From: Areca catechu
Taxonomy: Eukaryota > Streptophyta > Magnoliopsida > Arecales > Arecaceae
Direction: 5' to 3'
NCBI GenBank assembly: GCA_021397845.1
Contig: CM038040.1
Location: 45,961,088 to 46,025,087 of the forward strand
Length of the DNA: 64,000 bases
Shown here: one piece after another, positions 23,853-35,686 of the stretch
How positions within the stretch are numbered: position 1 is the first letter of the stretch
Layout of the letters: every line of letters begins with the position of its first letter
Translations under genes and position numbers: made by a program
Notes under the pieces: model-generated
Seen by the model: the letters and a program-made list of their open reading frames with translations, nothing else
What the model was told of the DNA's origin: nothing
Database searches by the model: none

Positions 23853-25726
23853 ATGCCTCGAAGAAAGGGCCTATTAGATGTACAGTTTTAGTTTTCTCAG
23901 ACTGAGACTGGTACTTCGTCATAGCAGCTCGAGGGTAGTCCATCCGTTTCACGATGGTCTGATGCCAGTCCCTCCATTCCTGCACATCCGGTCGAGGCCA
24001 GTACTTCTCCTTCACATCAGGCCGAGGACATTCCCTCCGAGTTAGCACATCACGATCCTCCTACAGATCATCCAGATGATGGGCCTATCATCGATGACAT
24101 ACAAATACAGGGTAATTTAATAATTTCATCTCATTTCAATTCATACATATATAATTTTCTGTATTTGTTTTTTGTAGATGGATCCAGGAGACTTAGGAGG
24201 AGGCGAGGACCCACATTAGTCCATGATGTGTGGCAGTTACTTGAGGGTGAGAGGATTGTCATTGAGTGCAACAAGCTTGGCTAGCCTATTAAGAAATCGG
24301 CTAGCTTGTTGACCAGCTTTTTGGAGACAGTAGCACACTGGGGTCAGCTATGTCCCCTAAATTATTCAAAGTGGAATGACATGCTTCTTGCCTATAAAGT
24401 AAAGATGCTATGACTTGTATAGGTAAGAAATTTAATATATTATTTTATATCTTAAGTTTTTAACAATTTCATTATTTATTTCATTTAATACTTATTTTAT
24501 TGTATATTTACATTGTAGAGCAAGTTTATACTCCCTCCAGATTGTAATGATTTTGTACTTAAGTCTCTCAATCACAAGTGGAAAGAGTATAGGGCAAAGT
24601 TGAAAGGAGACTATAAGATAGAGGATAAGATAGAGGAGCAGGTTGCAGTTACCTGTCCTCCTGATGTACACCCTCATCAGTGGAGGGAGCTAGTACACTA
24701 TTGGTTCTCCAAAAGGGCACAGGTTGTGTAGCATCATCAAACTTATAAACTTATTAATTTTTAATATAAATTATATTTATATAATATATAACATAGTTTT
24801 AATTTTATTATGTAGATATATTCTGCTATTGGTAGAGCTGCACGAGCAGCTTAGTATGTTTCTCACATAGCGAGGTCCAAGAGTTATGCACGGCTCAGGC
24901 ATGAGTTTATATGTTTCTCATCCTATAATATTTTTAGTACACTTTTAGTTTTAACATCATATATCATCATATATCATGCATGTGCCATGTATCATGGTAC
25001 GGGGATATAAGATGTATCATTTTGGATTTTTTTGTAACATTTATTCTTTCTATAGACTGATCAGCAGGGGAGGGAGCCTGGTGAGGTGAAGTTCTATCGG
25101 ATGACTCACATTCACCAGGATGGTAGTTTTGTTCGGGAGGAGTCCAGAGATATATTTATATTTTTTTATTTATATTATATCATGATTTATAATTTTATTT
25201 TTATTAAGTATTAATATATAATTTTTTTATAAAACATAGGAGAGGGCTACCTTTATGATCGCCGAACGTGGTGGTGAGGCTGCATCATCTACATAGAGCA
25301 GTTGCATCGAGGTCGAGGTATTCTCGGTTTTGATGGGACCAGAGCGTCATGGATGAGTGAGGGGTTATGAAATTGGAGTTATCCCTACTCAATTATCTGA
25401 GATGAGTAGATTTACTCAGGATGCTAGAGATAGTCATGATCATTCACGTGTTCATCAATTCGAGGATGAGAAAACAGAGCTCAAATAGACACGTGATGCA
25501 GACAGAACAGAGATGCAGACTATGAGGACTCATCTTAAGCATGTTACATCTGTGCTGTATATGTTCACGTCATCTTAGGTAAGTAATTATTTATAACTAC
25601 ATATAAATATATATTTTGTATGTATGTAATAATTTAGAATATATATAATGTATGTATCATAACTATATATCTGTATATCTTGTAGGTTCTTGATGCATCT
25701 GCTAGTCGCAGACAGGATGACGACTA
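23853..25726 (+). pseudogene. Transposase_24-like (Ptta/En/Spm) second CACTA gene
   Basis: Second gene of the CACTA element, in the position of TNPA, whose product binds subterminal repeats in En/Spm. The ATG at 23853 opens MPRRKGLLDVQF, followed by a Pro/Ser/His-rich exon ending at a GT near 24111. An exon from 24178 has RRLRRRRGPTLVHDVW. The exon at about 24520-24726 holds FILPPDCNDFVLKSLNHKWK and HPHQWRELVHYWFSKRAQ, the hallmark of plant Transposase_24. Later exons give IGRAARA and HIARSKSYARL (24820-24900), GREPGEVKFYRMTHIHQDG (about 25070-25130), and a short last exon ending RRQDDD, TAG at 25724. Stops (TAG near 23872 and 23923, one in the AARA block) show decay. Seven or so exons with GT-AG borders are plausible. 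Confidence 0.82.
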
Positions 25727-26078
25727 GCCTCCCGCGGACCATTGATGCCAGTTAATTTTTTTTATTATTTTTGTATATCTTTTTATGTATTTAAACTTGG
25801 ATCGAGTTTGAGTATCTGTTGATACTTTATATATATATAAAACACTCTTTATATTGACTTTATGTATATTTGGTGCTTAAAATATAAATATTGTGTTTGT
25901 GTGATACAATTTTCAATTAAATGATATTTGATTCCATTTTGTATGTCTTTGGCTATGTGCGATACAGGTTTAAATGAAATGATATTTGATTTTGGTGATA
26001 ATGTATACAGATTTGTATTGGTGTATGTATTTGATGTATATAGGTTTGTGTTGATACAGATATTTTTTTTAAAAAATT
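25727..26078 (+). other. CACTA 3' untranslated stretch
   Basis: AT-rich, no frame. Imperfect repeats of 'aatgatatttgatt' with a 'gtgcgatacag/gtgtgatacaa' patch (25900-26000) are visible. Probably the 3' end of the second gene. Confidence 0.5.
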
Positions 26079-26475
26079 GACGATGCTTTAAAGCATTGCT
26101 ATCTTACCGATTGTCGATGCTTTAAAGCATTGATATCATAACAAATACCGACGCTTTAAAGCATCGCTATATTTAAACTTACTGATGCTTTAAATCGTCG
26201 CTAGGTTTTAAACTTAGCAACGCTTTAAAGCATTGGCATATGCCGACGCTTTTAAAAAGCATCGCTACATTTAAAACCTAGCGATGCTTTAAAATGTTGG
26301 TAAGTTTAAATATAGTGATGCTTTAAAGCGTCGGCATATGTCGATGCTTTTAAAAAGTGTCGGTAGGTTACGTCCCCAAGCTTACATACCCAACACTTTT
26401 GCAATGCTTTAAAAAATGTAGTGAGCTTTCTTGCCAATGCTTAAAAGCATCGGCAAGTGTTTTTAAATGCATCGA
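26079..26475. repeat. Right subterminal repeats of CACTA element
   Basis: About ten copies of a 16-18-bp near-palindrome with consensus CGATGCTTTAAAGCATCG, some with extra A/T in the middle, spaced roughly 25-40 bp apart. The same core occurs at the left end. They are the probable binding sites for the element's small protein. Confidence 0.9.
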
Positions 26476-26482
26476 CAAATCC

Positions 26483-26498
26483 CCTTTTTACTGTAGTG
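26483..26498 (-). repeat. Right terminal inverted repeat of CACTA element
   Basis: Reverse complement reads CACTACAGTAAAAAGG. It is followed by TAA, identical to the three bases before the left end. Confidence 0.9.
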
Positions 26499-26576
26499 TA
26501 ACATCCTAGATTGGATGTGGTCGCGATGAAGAGAGTAGATGGCAAAGCAAGCAAAACTTGTATGATGAGGCTAATT

Positions 26577-27137
26577 TTGTTATTTTAGGTTAACCCAATT
26601 TGATCTTGTTAGATTTAATATCTAATATGTGGCCTAATTATCACTTTTTCATGTTCAACTTTTGGATTGGCCATATATACTGAATTAGAGTCTAATTGAT
26701 TAAAGAAAATTATTCCTGATAAAATTGATCAAACATAATTTTAGTAAAATTCTAAGATTTTAGTCTTCAGATAGAAAAGACATATGTAGCTATAAATATA
26801 GAGGTTACATAATTCCTTTTCTCTAACTCTCATAATAGCAGTGAACGATTTTCTATGATCGTCCACATAAGGAGAAGAGAGTAAGGAGAGAGAAGATCAG
26901 TCACCTTGCAATGAAGGAGGGACATCTCAAGAACTGCATGATCTACAGACCAGAATAATGATGTAAGGTATGTCTTTTCATAATTTATGATTTTGCATGT
27001 ACACAAAAGCAAGATCTATGCATAAAAGATTAAAGATATTTCATAACATATAAGGTATGTCTTTTCATAATTTATGATTTTGCATGTACACAAAAGCAAG
27101 ATCTATGCATAAAAGTTTAAAGATATTTCATAACATG
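26577..27137 (+). mobile_element. 5' LTR of decayed copia element (start approximate)
   Basis: Contains TATAAATA at 26791-26798, a C/T-rich leader, and ends next to TAGTATCAAAGC at 27138, a degenerate tRNA-iMet primer site. The start is a guess based on a TG; it could lie further left, across the CACTA insertion. The last 174 bp are an 87-bp segment repeated in tandem. No 3' partner is seen in the window. Confidence 0.5.
26964..27137 (+). repeat. 87-bp direct tandem duplication at LTR end
   Basis: 26964-27050 and 27051-27137 are the same sequence with only about two differences. The near identity shows a recent duplication compared with the heavy decay of the surrounding element. Confidence 0.92.
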
Positions 27138-27150
27138 TAGTATCAAAGCT
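27138..27150 (+). other. Degenerate primer-binding site of copia element
   Basis: TAGTATCAAAGCT differs from the plant consensus TGGTATCAGAGC at two positions, both G-to-A. It marks the LTR to internal border. Confidence 0.6.
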
Positions 27151-29242
27151 TGGTTTCATCTTTGTATTTATACAAAAATTTAAAATAAATTTTGGCTTAA
27201 TTTTAAAATATTAAAATTATATTTTATATTTTAGAATTAAATTAAAATTTTAAAAAATAGTTTTGATTTTTTTATAAAAATAAAATAAAATTCTTCATCC
27301 TTTCTGGTCAAGATTCTTTTCTTATTGTTTGGAACCAGTTTTCTATGACCGGAAAACCTGGTAAACCATTGGCATATGATTAAAGAAGAAAAGAAAGAAA
27401 AAATTATCGGATTTGAATTAAAAAATAATTTATTCTCTTAAGTATCGAAAAACTTGTAGTAACTGCCAGGAATAAATGGACTCAAATTATAAAATCTAGG
27501 TTCTCGATCATGGAAGAATTCCTGTTGGTTGGTGGCTCACCGACAAATGGACAGCAGACCAGGAGAGGGAAGAAGTGCATAAAAAAATTCATTGGAACTG
27601 GAACCCGAACTCTCTCTCTCCTCTCCCTGTCCACATGTCTATTTGGTCCCGAAGCCTGTGACTCTTAGAGATGGCCAAAATTGGTGGTTTCCCCTATTAA
27701 TCGCTGGCAGATAGGGGTGGTGGAGGGAGGCACTTCTCGAGAGATAGCCATCCATAGGGTCGGAAAAGGATTGGAGCACCGGCCATGGGGGTTTACCTAG
27801 CGATCGATCGTGATAGTTCGTTAGCTTCCTTGTTCTTCTCTCCAGTGGATAGGGAGGTGAGAGGCAGACATCCAGTGGATCATAAAGATCGGAAGAAGAC
27901 ATGGGTTTTTGGTGGTATTTGGAAGATAAATGGTGTTATTCGATTTCTCTTCATCGACAGTTTTTAGTCACTATGTGATCGGTGGGAAGCTCGCCGGCGG
28001 CTGGGAGAAGGCTACCAGACTTTTGGATTATATGGTGATGCACCGATGGAAGGAATCCCAACTTTTGGGCATCCATTAATGGTGGCTTGAGGAAGATCAT
28101 CGGTGGAGAAGAAAAGGAGAAGAAAAGAAGAAGATATAAAATTTTGAGTTATTGGGTTAACAGGTTTTTTGGGTTTCAGCCTATTTAAATAAAAAATCCA
28201 TTAATTAAGGTAAGTCTAATTGATGAATTGATCAAACCCAATCATATTAGATCAGATTTAATATGGATTAAGGATATTTTTATATTTTAATTCCTATAAA
28301 ATTTTAAATTATATATAAGTTCAAATTAAAATTGCATTTAGGTCCTTGTTAATTTTTTTATTCTGTTTTATAGAAAGCCCTCTATATTATTTATTATTTA
28401 TAGTTTAGTCCTTCCTTATTGATTTTTTAATTCTATTTTATAGAAAACTTCTATATTATTTATTATTTACAGTTTAGTCCTTTCTTATTGAATTTTATTA
28501 AAATCATTATAACTTGCTCGTTTTACATCCAAATTAAATAATTTTTAAGTCATTGGACTCGTAATAGTTTAAAAAATATTTTAATTAAGTTTTTCATATA
28601 TGATAAAATATTTAAATATTTTTTTAAATTATTTATATATAATTTGCTCATTATTATATTATTCAAGTATACTTTCACATAGCCCCAAAGAGTTTGGAGT
28701 ATTCTATGGATTCTGAGTAGCTGAGCCATTGAGGGCTAATAGTTTTCCCTTTCATTATATTTTAAAATTATATAAAGATATATCTATTATACTTGATCTA
28801 AAGGTGATTATAATTAGATGCAAAATTGATAGTTATAGCTAGGTTGACCAACTTGAATTGCATAAAGACATGGAGTTCTACACTCAAAGATGGGAATAAT
28901 CTCAGTTTTTTATAATCATGGTTCATTAAATCATTGAAAGTATAACAAATATAATTGATCATAATTTAAATATAAATTATATATTTATGCCATAATTATT
29001 GTTCTTGCTTACATATTTCATATTATTATTAATTATAAAAAATTTATATTTATGATTTATGTAATACATGTTTTGGTATTATTATGTTTAAATTTATGAT
29101 TAAATTAGTTATAATACTTATTATATACTATAATTCTTGTCCAAAGATATTTTATAGTTGTATAATAAGTATTATTAGCAGAATTATCATTTTAGAACTA
29201 TATAATGAAAGTAACTGTATCGATATTCTTTTATTCAAAGCT
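27151..29242 (+). other. Long copia leader between primer site and gag
   Basis: About 2.1 kb without a supported gene. The right half (28000-29190) is paralogous to 1-1170. Two adjacent near-copies of a 'tattatttattatttatagtttagtcctt' type block lie at 28385-28430 and 28450-28490. The region around 27600-28100 has a richer base composition with short open frames (60 and 87 residues) that match nothing recognised. Confidence 0.5.
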
Positions 29243-29990
29243 ATGACCTCTGTTTCACCCTCGTCGTCTAACTATTATTCCCTTACTGAATAGGTCAAAT
29301 TATTCTAATTAGCACGAGCAGTTTTTTATTATTTTAGAATGCCTAGACTTAGATTTGGCTCTTCGTAAACCTTAGCTTTATCCATAAACTTTCGTTAGTT
29401 CTTTTGATCAAAATAAATTATATGAAAAATAGGAGCATTCTAATAAATTATCTCTTATGATCATTAAGGACTCTATAACGAGAGACATAAGAAAATTTAT
29501 TCCTGATAATGAATTGGCTTCTAGGTACATTTTCTCTATAGAGCAATAATTTACCTAATCAAATAATATCCTAGTTGGTATCCTAATAAACAAGTTAACT
29601 TCTATGAAATATGATAAAAATTATGGAGTGTGAAAGTATATTATGAAAGTACATGATATAGCTAAAAAACTGAATGACTTGGGATTGATAGTATCTAAAA
29701 TTTTCTTATCCAATTTATTCTCAACTCTCTTCGATCATAGTTTATTTAATTTAAAATCTACTATAACACACATAAGGAATCATGATCAATGAATGAGATT
29801 ATCTTCCAATATGTATAAGAGGAAAAAAGATTGAGACAAGAAGGGATTCTAGTTATTTACATGATTTTTGATAAGTAATTTAAAAGAAAGAAGGCGAAGA
29901 AAGGAAATAAAAGATCGAGCAATTCACTAAAAAAAGATTCACATAAATTGAAATATTTTTTCTGTAATAAGGAGGGACATATCAAGAGGG
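29243..29990 (+). pseudogene. Copia gag (UBN2-type), heavily broken
   Basis: The ATG at 29243 opens MTSVSPSSSNYYSLTE, then stops. Broken frames continue with RMPRLRFGS, DNELASRYIFSIEEQF-like and LINKLTSMKYD blocks (29500-29620), then KVHDIAKKLNDLGLIVS (29650-29700), which match the copia gag core. More than five stops. The zinc knuckle follows at 29950 (FFCNKEGHIKRD) with its last cysteine replaced by a stop. Confidence 0.72.
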
Positions 29991-32900
29991 ATTAAAAAAA
30001 AATGGTTTGAAAAGAAGGGTATTTCTTTATCACTTGTTCATTACAAAATTAATTTTATTGATATTTTTTCTAATACTTGATGGATTGATTTGGGTACAAT
30101 AAATCATATTTCTAATTTATTGCAGGGATTTCTTTTAAGACGGAAACTAAATGTTACATAATGATAGATCTTTATGGAAAACTGGATAAAGTCAAAGATT
30201 ATTTCAGTTAAGACCTACAGATTTATCATAAATACTGATTTCTAATTAGATCTACATGATGTTCTTTATGTTCCTTCAGTATCTAGAAATTTAATGTCAT
30301 CAACAAAACTTGATTTAGAAGATTTTTTATTTACTTTTGTAAATTCAAGTTTTAAATTAATAAAAAGGCATTGGAACATTGTACGATGAATTATATAAAA
30401 TAAATTTAAATTCTTCTTTTACATAATCTTTATTTATTTTAAATGTCAATATTGAAATGAAATACGATATTATAACTGAAAGTTTTTTGATGTTGAGGCA
30501 TAGGCAATTAGGTAATATATCAAAAGAAAAGATAACTAGATTGATTAAGGAAGGTATTTTATCAAATCTAGATTTTAGTGATTTTGGTATGTATATCAAT
30601 CGCATTAAAAAAAAATGAATTAAAAATCATAAAAGGCATGCCACTAGAAGTCAAGGAATCTTAGAATTGATACATATAGATATTTGTAGTTATTTTTTAC
30701 CTTATTTTAGAAGACAAAGATATTTTTTCATATTTATTAATAATTTTTTATGTTATGATTATGTTTTTTATTACATAAAAAGTCTAAAACTTTGGAAGCC
30801 TTTAAGGTATACAAAGCTGAAGTAAAAAACTAATAATTTAGAAAAATTAAGATTGTAAGATCTGATAAGGATGGTGAATACTATGGTAGATATGATAAAT
30901 CTGCCTGTAATCCTGGACCTTTTGCCAAATTATTAGAACAGTATGAAATTATAGTACAGTATACTATACCAAAAAATCTCTAATAAAATAGTATGGCTGA
31001 AAGGTGTAATCATACTTTGATGGACATGGTAAGGAGTATGATCAATAATTCATCATTACCTTTATACTTAAAAAAAAAAACCTTGAAAACTGTTATATAT
31101 ATCCTAGATTATATTTCTAATAAAGCTATTCTAAAACTCTTTTTGAGTTATGGACAGGTAGAAAATCGTATTTAGCGCATCTATATATTTGAGGTTATCC
31201 TGTAGAAGCTCGATTATATAACCCATAAGAAAAGAAATAGAACTATTAGTTATTATTTTATTAGGTATCCAGAAAGGTCAAAATATTTTAAATTTTATTA
31301 TCCATCGCACACTACAAGAATTGTTGAAATTGGAACTGCTAGTTTCATCGAGGAGGTGATAATAGTGAGAGTAGTGAACCATGTAATATTATGTTAAAGA
31401 AAATAAAAAATCTTTTTCTATTATAGTAACACCTAGAGATGTTTATCCTGAGGCTATGAAATATCAATAAGAGATTGATACACCATCTCTCAAATAGTCT
31501 ATCAATTACCTGACCTGATTAAAAATAATCATAATAACACTAAACTTAGAATATTATGGAGATTTACTAGAATTAGAAGATAGACTATTCTAGATAATTA
31601 TATTATTTACTTATAAGAATATGATTATGATATTGAGAATTAAGGATGATCTAGTTTTATTTAAAGATGCTATTAATAGTGATAATTCTAAACTTTAATT
31701 AGATAATATACAAGGTGAGATGGAATCCATGAGTAAAAATCAAGTCTAGAAACTTATTAAATTACTTGAAAAGTTTAAGTCCGTTCGTTGTAAGTAGATC
31801 TTTAAAACTAAACAAGACTTCAAAGATAATATCGAAAGATATAAGTCTAGACTTATAGCAAATGGATTCACTCAAAAGAAGAATATCAATTATTTTAAAA
31901 TATTTTCACCTATTCCTAGAAAGAATTTATTTAGAATTATTATGGTATTAGTATCTTATTTTGATTTAAAGCTATATCAAATAGATGTTAAGACTGCATT
32001 CTTAAATGGAAATTTACAAGAAGAGGTGTATATGAAATAGCTAGAAGGATTTTCAATATAAGAAAAATAAAGGTTGGTATGTAAATTAAAAAATCCATAT
32101 ATGATCTTAAACAAACTTCCTGATAATGATACTTAAAGTTTAATAATATTATTGTTTCCTTTAGATTTAAGAAAATATTGCTAATCAATATATATCTGAA
32201 GGTGAGTGGAAGTAAGTTTATATTTTTGGTTTTATATATAGATGATATCTTACTAGCCAACAGTGACTTGAGTCTCTTGTATGAAACTAAAAAGTTTCTT
32301 TACGAATATTTGATATAAAAGATATGAAAGATGCTTTTTATATTCTTGATATAGAAATCCATCATAATAAAGTAAGAGGCTACTTGGTTTATCTTAGAAA
32401 AATTATACTATTAGGATCTCAGAAAGGTTTGGAATGTCAAGCTGCTCATCAAGTGAAGTGTCAATTATTAAAAATGATAAATTCAGTATCCCAGGAACAA
32501 AATTAAGAAAAATCAGATGAAGAACATACCTTGTGCATCTGCAGTAGATAGTTTGACGTATATTCAAGTATATATTCATCTTGATATTAGTTTTGCTCTA
32601 AAAAATTTGGTAACTATTAAAGTAATCTAGGTATGAGCCACTAGAAGGTTACCAAAAAAATAATGCACTATCTTTAGGAAACTAAAGATACATGCTCATT
32701 TATAGAATGATCGATTAGTCGAGGTGATTAGTTATTCATATGCAGATTATATTGGTTGCCTTTATAGCAAGAAGTTTACATCAGGCTTTATTTTTTTATT
32801 GGCTGGTGGAGTAATCTCATGGAAGAGTGCAAAATAACGTATTACTACCTACTCTACTATAGAAGCTGTATATATAAGCTTCTATAAAGCTTCCTCACAT

Positions 32901-33195
32901 ACTCTATAGCTAAGAAAATTCATCTTAGAGTTAGAAGTTATAGATTCTATTTTCAAGCCATTAAAAATTTATTGCGATAATTTTGCTATAGTTTCGTTCT
33001 CCAATAGTAGCAAGATTACTAACGCAAACAAGTATTTTGATGTTAAATATCTTATAGTAAATAAGAGAATTAGTAATTATCAAGTATCTATTGATTTTAT
33101 TGGTACTACTTATATATTAGCAGATCTATAAACTAAAGGTTTAGTACTCAAGATTTTCAAAGAGCATGTAAAACTTATCGATATTTATCATTGAG
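29945..33195 (+). pseudogene. Copia pol (protease, integrase, RT, RNase H), heavily broken
   Basis: Plus-strand remnants in order: protease traces WIDLGTINHIS (30080-30110) and LHDVLYVPSVSRNLMSSTKL (30247-30310); integrase traces RHRQLGNISKEKITRLI (30490-30550) and VRSDKDGEYYGRYD-like (30855-30895), and an AERCNHTLMDMVRSMI block (30990-31045); RT traces VWKLIKLL/KWIFKTKQ-like (31740-31815), QIDVKTAFLNGNLQEEVYMK (31978-32037) and YIDDILLANSD (32235-32270); RNase H traces SYADYIGC and KFTSGFIFLLAGGVISWKS (32735-32830), CDNFAIVSFSN (32972-33005) and TKGLVLKIFKEHVK (33133-33175). Stops and frameshifts occur throughout. Its 3' LTR is not found; the next element begins at once. Confidence 0.85.
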
Positions 33196-33384
33196 ATATT
33201 TAATTTGCAATAGACACTTATTTGAGATCTTTTAATAGTTTATTGACTACTATCATTTCTATTTAATTATTATTTGTATCTGATATGGCTACATTGCTGA
33301 CGTGGGCTGCATGTCAGGTCCAGCTGGACACGGTCAGTACCACGTGGATTTTTTCTTTTAAAAGATCTCCCATTCGGGAAGAAG

Positions 33385-35285
33385 TGCTCCTACTCCTTCG
33401 CCAGGTGGCACCCCAAGACAGGTCCACCTCTGCCAAGGTCGAGCCGGGCCCTCCTGCTCTTTCGCCATGTGGCACCCGAGGACGGGTCCACCTCAGTCGA
33501 AGTCGAGCACCTCTCTGCCGCTCCGCCAGGTGTCCACCCAGGAGGGGTCCACCTTCGTCGAAGCCGGCGGCCCCTCGCTCCCTCACCAGGTGGCACCCCA
33601 AGACGAGTCCATCTCGGCCGAGGTCGAGCCGGGCCCTCCTGCTCCTTTGCCAGGTAGCACCCAAAGATGGGTCCACCTTGGTCGAAGTCGAGAACCTCCC
33701 TGCTACTTTGCTAGGTGTCCACCCAGGAGGGGTCCACCTCGGTCGAAGCTGGTGGCCCCTCGCTCTCTCACCAGGTGGCACCCTAAGATGGGTCCACCTC
33801 CGTCGAGGTCGAGCTGGGCCCTCCTGCTCCTTCGCAAGTGGCACCCGAAGACGGGTCCACCTCGATCGAAGTCAAGCACCTCTCTGCCGCTCCGCCAGGT
33901 GTCCACCCAGGAGGGGTCCACCTCGGCCGAAGCTGGCAGCCCCTGCTCCATCGCCAGGTGGCACCCCAAGATGGGTCCACCTCTGCCGAGGTCGAGCCGA
34001 GCCCTCCTGCTCCTTCGCCAGGTGGCACCCGAAGACGGGTCCACCTCGATCGAAGTCGAGCACCACTCTGCCGCTCCGCCAGGTGTCCACCCAGGAGGGA
34101 CCCACCTCAGCTGAAGCCGGCGGCCCCTCGCTCCCTCGCTAGGTGGCACCCCAAGACGGGTCCACCTCAGCCAAGGTCGAGCCGAGCCCTCCTGCTCCTT
34201 CGCCAGGTGGCACCCGAAGACGGGTCCACCTCGACCGAAGTCGAGCACCTCTCTGTCGCCCCGCCCGGTGTCCACCCAGGAGGCGTCCACCTCAGCCGAA
34301 GCTGGCGGCCCCTCGCTCCCTCGCCAGGTGGCACCGCAAGACGGGTCCACCTCTACCGAGGTCGAGCGGGGCCCTCCTGCTCCTTCGCCAGGTGGCACCC
34401 GAAGACGGGTCCACCTCGGCCGAAGTCGAGCACCTCTCTGCCGCTCCGCCAGGTGTCCACCCAAGAGGGGTCCACCTCGGTCGAAGCTGGCGGCCCCTCG
34501 CTCCCTCGCTAGGTGTCACCCCAAGACGGGTCCACCTCCACCGAGGTCGAGCCGGGCCCTCCTGCTCCTTCGCCAGGTGGCACCCGAAGACGGGTCCACC
34601 TCGATCGAAGTCGAGCACCTCTCTGCCGCTCCGCCAGTTGTCCACCCAGGAAGGGTCCACCTCGACCGAAGCTGGCAGCCCCTCACTCCCTCGCCAGGTG
34701 GCACCCCAAGACGGGTCCACCTCTGCCGAGGTCGAGTGGGGCCCTCCTGCTCCTTCTCCAGGTGGCACCCGAAGATGGGTCCACCTCGGTCGAAGTCGAG
34801 CACCTCTCTGCCACTCCACCAGGTGTCCACCCAGGAGGGGTCCACCTCGGTCGAAGCTAGCGGCCCCTCGCTCTCTCGCCAGGTGGCACCCCAAGATGGG
34901 TCCACCTCTGCCGAGGTCGAGCCGGGCCCTCCTGCTCCTTCACCAGCTGGCACCCGAAGACGGGTCCACCTCGGCCGAAGTCGAGCCCCTCTTTGTCGCT
35001 CCGCCAGGTGTCCACCCAAGAGGGGTCCACCTCGACCGAAGCTGGCGGCCCCTCGCTCCCTCGCCAGGTGGCACCCTAAGATGGGTCCACCTCTGTCGAG
35101 GTCAAGTCGGGCCCTCCTGCTCCTTCACCAGGTGGCACCCAAAGATGGGTCCACCTCGGCCGAAGTCGAGCACCTCTCTACCGTTCCGCCAGGTGTCCAC
35201 CCAGGAGGGGTCCACCTCGGCCGAAGCTGGCAGCCCTTGCTCCACCGCCAGGTGGCGTCCCCTGACGGGTCCACCTCGGCTTAGG
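33385..35285 (+). repeat. GC-rich 185-bp higher-order tandem repeat, about ten copies
   Basis: Each period has three related 60-64-bp subunits that all contain a GGTCCACCTC core: type A (GCACCCCAAGACGGG..), type B (GCACCCGAAGACGGG..) and type C (TGTCCACCCAGGAGGGG..). Type C recurs near 33524, 33711, 33896, 34079, 34265, 34449, 34633, 34819, 35004 and 35189, a mean step of 185 bp. Copies differ by scattered substitutions and an occasional base indel. The array is open in several frames on both strands only because of its composition. Confidence 0.95.
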
Positions 35286-35678
35286 TCAGCCCTACTCTGC
35301 AAAGCCTCGGGGAAGCAGAAACACGGGTTGCAAGGTCGCTGCTAGAGCTGGCACGCGCCGTGCCCCGTAGGGGACGCCAGTATGGCCTGCGATGACACGC
35401 GAAATCTCGTTTACACCAGTCAGACGGGGCCCCGCAACCAAGGAATGGAATGCTTGTGTGCAGGAGCTTGAAATGGCTGGAAGCCCACCGTCAACGTCTC
35501 GAAAGGAGAGCTCCCGCGCTCGGCCCAAAGCCTCACCAGTCTTCCTTCTTTCGTGATACACTACGGACGAGGCGGTCCGGCCACTTAGCTCTCGGACCCG
35601 AAGAAGAAGGGGAAGGAGAGGGTCCAGAGATCTCAGGGAGCCCCCTGAAAGGAACGCGGGCTGAAGAAAGTTCGATGA

Positions 35679-35686
35679 TATAAAAG
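35679..35686 (+). promoter_or_regulatory. TATA box of Tat element LTR
   Basis: TATAAAAG, about 385 bp before the primer site and directly after the GC-rich array. The distance fits a U3 to R border. Confidence 0.6.

Larger units (their letters stand above)
5297..26498 (+). mobile_element. CACTA (En/Spm) DNA transposon, 21.2 kb, with nested copia insertion
   Basis: The left end reads CACTACAATAAAAGG and the right end, on the other strand, CACTACAGTAAAAAGG. The 3 bases outside each end are both TAA (5294-5296 and 26499-26501), the target duplication length typical of CACTA elements. Both ends carry subterminal repeats with a shared GATGCTTT-AAAGC(A/G)TCG core. Inside are a TNP2/TNPD-like gene and a Transposase_24-like gene in the same orientation. 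Without the 11.1-kb SIRE insertion it would be about 10.1 kb. Both genes have multiple stops, so it is non-autonomous today. Its target was older copia sequence. Confidence is high because ends, duplication, subterminal repeats and gene content agree. Confidence 0.93.

Noticed and set aside
34292..35019. Minus-strand 'WVDTWRSG' repeat proteins
   Set aside because: Complement of the 185-bp array; same reason as the plus-strand frames.
33285..35345. Long open frames (up to 400 codons) on both strands of the GC-rich array
   Set aside because: They arise from a tandem repeat whose unit has few stops in any frame. The 185-bp step is not a multiple of three, so the peptides change frame from unit to unit, and open frames occur on both strands.
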